Origin: Lenzites betulinus
Taxonomy: Eukaryota; Basidiomycota; Agaricomycetes; Polyporales; Polyporaceae
Direction: 5' to 3'
DNA: 64,000 bases
NCBI GenBank assembly: GCA_022264855.1
Contig: JABYQU010000030.1
Coordinates: 310,001-374,000 of the forward strand
Part shown: positions 57,201 to 64,000 of the stretch, one piece after another
Layout: each line of letters starts with the position of its first letter
Position numbering within the stretch: the stretch's first letter is position 1
Notes under the pieces: generated by a model
Told to the model about the DNA's origin: nothing
Seen by the model: the letters and a program-made list of their open reading frames with translations, nothing else
Databases searched by the model: none
Made by a program: the position numbers and the translations under genes

Positions 57201-58020
57201 TTCAACACCTCGTACAAGTCGACAAACTTGTACAGCTAATTGAGTCCCCCGTGTTCACATGTAAGTTGACCGTGTTTCTCAACTTAGCCTTTCTGACACG
57301 GTCGGCCGCAGATCTTAGACTTCAACTACTGGAGCCCGAGAAATACCCACATCTGTTCAAGTGTCTGTATGGGCTCTTGATGCTTCTGCCACAAAGCTCC
57401 GCCTTCCACGCCCTCCGCAACCGACTCGTCGCCGTCAACTCGGCAGGCTTCCTCCATATAGCGCCTAAGTCGTAAGTAATTCATCCATACACACCCAATT
57501 CCGCACCTCATCAAATCATCGCAGAACGCTGGGCAACATCTCTTCCACACGCTCCAAGCTGGGACGAGAAGACATCAAGTGGCAAGAGCTTCTCCAGCAC
57601 TTTCGCACCGTGCAGATCAAGCACGAGAAGGCGCGCCGTCAAGCGCTCGGCGCACCTGACAGCAGCGTCCTCGCCGCGTCCTTCCCCCCGTATACCAACG
57701 GCGAGAGCAGCGCCAAGCCGCCGTCGCCCCCATCTGGGCCCGCGGCGTCAGGACAGGGCGCCGGGTCGAGTACGGGCGTGGGCGCGGTCCCGGCAGGCGC
57801 GCGGCGGAAGGTGACGGGGGGCGAGGGCCCGCTGCGGCCGCCGTCGCGGACTAGCGGTGTGCTCTCACCGCTGAACCCCCGCGCGCGGGGGCCGAGCACG
57901 TTGGCGAATTCGATGGCGGCACCGGGGCAGGCGCAGCCGCCGCCCGGGAGCCCGACGGCGCCGGCGACGCAGATGCAGTCGAAGGTAAAGCGGACGCTCA
58001 GTTTGAGTCGGAAGACGTAG
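54286..58020 (+). CDS. VAC14: VAC14, scaffold of the PtdIns(3,5)P2 kinase complex
   Basis: Thirteen coding exons: 54286-54289 (ATGG only), 54342-54414, 54470-54791, 54841-55208, 55270-55577, 55630-55707, 55758-56530, 56583-56795, 56849-56953, 57004-57125, 57181-57260, 57312-57471 and 57525-58020; 1033 residues. Diagnostic blocks: [60 protein letters not shown] and, near the end, [20 protein letters not shown] (Vac14 Fig4-binding region). It is a HEAT-repeat protein that scaffolds Fab1/PIKfyve and Fig4 on vacuole and endosome membranes. A Ser/Pro-rich insert (about residues 440-560) separates two HEAT blocks, and the C-terminal 140 residues are Pro/Ser/Gly-rich, longer than in yeast. Confidence 0.95.
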
Positions 58021-58272
58021 TGCGGTACGAGGGCGGACGGACTGCTGTTCTTATGATAGTACATATCTTATTGCACTGGATACGTTCGTCACACGGGACA
58101 GTGGATGCGTGGGTTCCGAGGGGTATTAGCATTACGCGTATGGCGGGGGTGTCGTAGACTATTGATACACGGCGGCAGCGTGGCTGTCGGATGTATACTA
58201 TGGTGTGGTATTACAACTTCTGTGGGAGGGGAAAGCATTGCGATGTGGATCAGGCCAGAGCGCCGCGAGACG

Positions 58273-59455
58273 TTAGCTTACTGATGCGTTTTCTGGCAGC
58301 GGTGCTGGGACGAGGAAGTTCTTGCGGATGGCGGCGATGTCTTCGTCGCTAAGCCCGACAATCTTCCTTATGTACTCCTCGACGCCGCCGTAGCGCTCCT
58401 GAAGCATTTGCAGGAAGGCAATCATCGTCTCGGCTCTGATTTATGACAGTCATAATTAAGAATTCCTCGCTACAGCTGAGGGAATGAGGGGCGCGCTTAC
58501 CGCGAGGAGAACATGTTCAGCGCGGCCTCGGTGTTTGTTGCAAAGTAGGGCACGTTGGACAGGCGCTTCATGATCATCTCCCGAGCGGGCTCGCGGCCCA
58601 CGCGAGTGAGGGCGTAATCTCGCGCTATCGTCTCGTCATCTACGCCAGCGAGCTGTGCGGGTTCAATGTACAACAGCCGTAAGTCACTTGCACTAAATAT
58701 TTGAGGGATAACATATGAAGGGCAAAGAAACGTACCTTCAACAGTAGTGCAGCGAGGATGCCGGTCCTGTCTTTACCGGCTGTGCAGTGGAAGAGACACG
58801 GGGAGTTTGGTCGATCCCTGATGTGGCGGAGGACCACGCCGAACGCGGGGCCTGCGCTATTTAGGATTTGGGAGTAGAGGATCATGAACGCCTTGGTCCG
58901 TCGTCAATACGCCGCGAGGTCGAGGTCGACGGAGGCGTACCTCGATCTTGCCACTCGCATAGAGCTCGAAACGTCTATGCGGCGCAGCGCATATTTCGGG
59001 TCAATGACTGTCGAGAGTAGGCGGCGGTATACGTGGCATAGAGGACATACTTTGCCATGGATTCTGGGCTGTAGTCTTCTGTCTTGAAGACAGGTATGTG
59101 CACGACCTCGATGCCGTCTACCGCGGGGATGGGGGTCCCGTACCGGACCATCTCCGTATCAGAACGGAGGTCATAGATGGTGGTCACACCGAGGTCCTTC
59201 AACTTTTGCATTCCTGAGAGCCAGATCAGGCCCTGTGTACGCTTTGTGAGGGCCTCCGGAGCACGCACCTTCTGGAGTAATGTGGGACACCTCGCCCGAG
59301 CGGTAGGCGGTACCTGGCTTGGTGACCAGGCCAGGATGGCTGGTTGGGTATGGGCCGAGGTCGCGGACGTTGACGACGCCGTCAACGGAGACAAACGGTG
59401 GGCGAGAGAGCTGCTCTGCGACATAATCAGGATCGAGAGGCTCGAGCTGATCCAT
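58273..59455 (-). CDS. protein tyrosine/serine phosphatase family (Y_phosphatase3 type)
   Basis: Six exons on the minus strand: 59455-59269, 59213-59051, 58974-58941, 58891-58736, 58652-58501 and 58435-58273; 284 residues. N-terminal GVVNVRDLGPYPTSHPGLVT with YRSGEVSHITPEG and VTTIYDLRSDTEM is the lead of this family; the P-loop is LFHCTAGKDRTGILAALLL (Cys, Arg and general-acid context of CX5R). The C-terminal helix MLQERYGGVEEYIRKIVGLS is also conserved. Such enzymes include bacterial and fungal tyrosine or lipid phosphatases; the substrate is unknown. The first intron must use the later acceptor (59214) rather than one 19 nt earlier to stay in phase. It converges with VAC14 (252 bp between stop codons). 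Confidence 0.92.
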
Positions 59456-59560
59456 CTCTGGAGAGTATACTATGCGAATGAGGGGGAGAGGCCGAGTACG
59501 CCGAGCTGCCCGCCACGGGCGCGTGCACTTTAGGGCCGGTCTTCTCGTGTCTCATTCACG

Positions 59561-59566
59561 ACGCGT
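59561..59566. promoter_or_regulatory. MluI cell-cycle box (MCB)
   Basis: ACGCGT, 88 bp upstream of the MCM6 ATG, within the 198-bp divergent promoter shared with the phosphatase gene. MCB is the MBF (Mbp1-Swi6) site that drives G1/S genes, MCM genes included; function here is inferred. Confidence 0.5.
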
Positions 59567-59653
59567 CCAGTATTCCACCACCACATCTCCTCCTCGGCCA
59601 TCCTGCACCAACACTAGCTTTATCTCCTCATCCGTGTCTCTCCCGAAATCAAC

Positions 59654-62950
<3,297 letters not shown>

Positions 62951-63481
62951 TGAGTACAGTATTCTTGGTGCGGCTGGACGCGGAGCGGTGGTGTTTGATC
63001 GCTTTCATTATATGGTGCTTGTGTTGTTCCGAATTGTCGATGTTACTGTTGTATCCACGCTGTCTTCTCTGTTGTATTTCTCTCCGTCTACATCATGCAA
63101 TATGAATATCGAATCGCACAAGGACGCTGAGGGTCGGTGTATCCAGGCCCCGTGCACTCTGCACTGCTGCGATGATGGCATAGAATGGATGACGGAGGTA
63201 GTAGTAATGGGCGCCTATCGTATAGGGCTCAGGCCGAGAAGCATCCCAGCCACTTGGTCCTTCCCTTTACCTTTCCTCAAGCACGGGTTCCCTCTTTGCT
63301 TCCAAGGCATCCTCTGGCAAACCGCCAGACCACGATTTGCCTACCTTGCGAACCACAACATCGACCAATCTGTCGGATCTGTTATACCACCCCTTACTAA
63401 CCTGCAGATCCCCGAACGCGTAACGCGCTCCGTTGCACTGAACGGATCTACCGAGTCCAAATATCGCTGTATGGACGCAAC
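62951..63481. other. intergenic between MCM6 and last gene
   Basis: About 530 bp: the MCM6 3' UTR and the leader of the next gene. The frame that runs through it from MCM6 is just the unspliced readthrough of exon 7. Nothing else was recognised. Confidence 0.4.
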
Positions 63482-64000
63482 ATGTCCGCCGACCCGCTCA
63501 TAGTGCCGACGATTGTTCCTGGGGGCTCGTTGCACTTCGCCACGGTCCGAGCGGACGGGACGGTGCAGGACGTACTCGATGCTCTCGTCGCGGACGCGGA
63601 TGTAGCCGCGGAGGTCCTGGGCGGCCTTGCGCCGTATGGCTGGGCTGTGCAGCGAATCCGCAGGGAGCCTAGCGGTCGACAGTGGGAGGAGGACGAGCTT
63701 GAGGCTCTTGGGAACGGTCCGTCTGTTCCCATGCTCTTCTGTGTGCGTCCTTGGTGGCTAATGCATCAGTCTCTCCTCGCCATATGGCTCCGTTTAAATG
63801 GATGTGATTTCTGTAATCAAACACAGGGATCCTCCCACCCTCAACGCCCGTTGCGCCGCTCCTGAACGCCCCCGCGCCGAGCGCACGCGCGCAACGGCAC
63901 TTCTCTGCTTTCCCGCTCACATCGCACCTACACACGCCCGCACTGCGCCTCGTCTCGCTGCATCCATTCTTGTCTCTGACATGCACCTTCCTGCGTGTGC
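63482..64000 (+). CDS. unidentified protein, N-terminal part (runs off window)
   Basis: Two exons, 63482-63716 and 63827 to the window end, in phase, with about 136 residues visible. The first exon reads MSADPLIVPTIVPGGSLHFA, then TVRADGTVQDVLDALVADAD and a segment ending WEEDELEALGNG, which looks like a small ubiquitin-like or RA-like domain. The second reads GILPPSTPVAPLLNAPAPSA, then RAQRHFSAFPLTSHLHTPAL and RLVSLHPFLSLTCTFLRV, a pattern I vaguely associate with N-terminal regions of large signalling proteins such as BCK1-type MAP kinase kinase kinases in basidiomycetes. That is a guess; the kinase part, if any, would lie outside the window. Confidence 0.6.

Overview
The window is a piece of an Agaricomycete (mushroom-forming basidiomycete, probably a wood-decay polypore-like fungus) nuclear chromosome. 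The evidence is a GC-rich, densely packed gene layout, genes cut by many 45-100 nt GT-AG introns with CTNAC-type branch sites, a velvet regulator, an Exp1-like double-HMG protein, a PPR-type mitochondrial protein and a secreted GH53 enzyme next to a GMC flavo-oxidoreductase. No bacterial, plasmid, viral or CRISPR features are seen. I rebuilt about 26 genes by joining open frames across splice sites; exon coordinates are given in each entry and every join was checked for reading phase.

Layout. 1-1.9 kb: no convincing gene. 1.9-5.1 kb (minus): F-box protein and an ARFGAP1/Gcs1-type ArfGAP. 6.2-8.3 kb (plus): VelB-type velvet factor, convergent with a large mitochondrial PPR protein (8.5-12.0 kb, minus). 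12.4-13.2 kb: GNAT acetyltransferase. 13.5-15.6 kb (minus): double HMG-box protein. 16.5-17.3 kb (minus): complex I subunit NDUFA13/GRIM-19, divergent from an INO80-F-domain protein (17.8-19.6 kb). 20.6-20.9 kb: a truncated processed retrocopy with poly(A) and target-site duplications. 21.4-22.1 kb: unknown basic protein. 23.4-24.5 kb (minus): complex I NDUFS8, divergent from prefoldin subunit 2 (24.7-25.2 kb). 25.9-27.6 kb: secreted CAP/PR-1 protein. 28.7-32.1 kb: MLH3. 32.4-33.0 kb: SBDS-N-domain protein (Rtc3-like). 33.5-35.0 kb: FAD oxidoreductase. 36.3-37.1 kb: nicotinamidase. 37.5-39.5 kb: Afg1 ATPase. 39.9-41.2 kb: GH53 endogalactanase. 41.3-45.7 kb: AT-rich gene-poor island holding an inverted repeat. 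45.8-48.8 kb: 24-exon GMC oxidoreductase. 49.2-50.9 kb: RNF220-like RING protein. 51.4-51.7 kb: TOM7, divergent from eIF3f (51.8-53.0 kb). 53.1-54.0 kb: UreF. 54.3-58.0 kb: VAC14. 58.3-59.5 kb: tyrosine phosphatase, divergent from MCM6 (59.7-63.0 kb). 63.5-64.0 kb: start of an unidentified gene.

Most genes are housekeeping (respiration, mitochondrial import and quality control, proteostasis, DNA replication and repair, endolysosomal phosphoinositide control, urease maturation, NAD salvage). They do not form an obvious metabolic cluster. The secreted CAP protein, GH53 enzyme and GMC oxidase are the more lifestyle-related genes. The notable observations are structural: a start codon that only exists after splicing (NDUFA13), a 4-nt microexon (Rtc3-like), a 4-nt first coding exon (VAC14), a possible 29-nt intron or frameshift (GMC), and an mRNA retrocopy with clear LINE-type hallmarks. 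I did not find evidence for a wholly new biological system.
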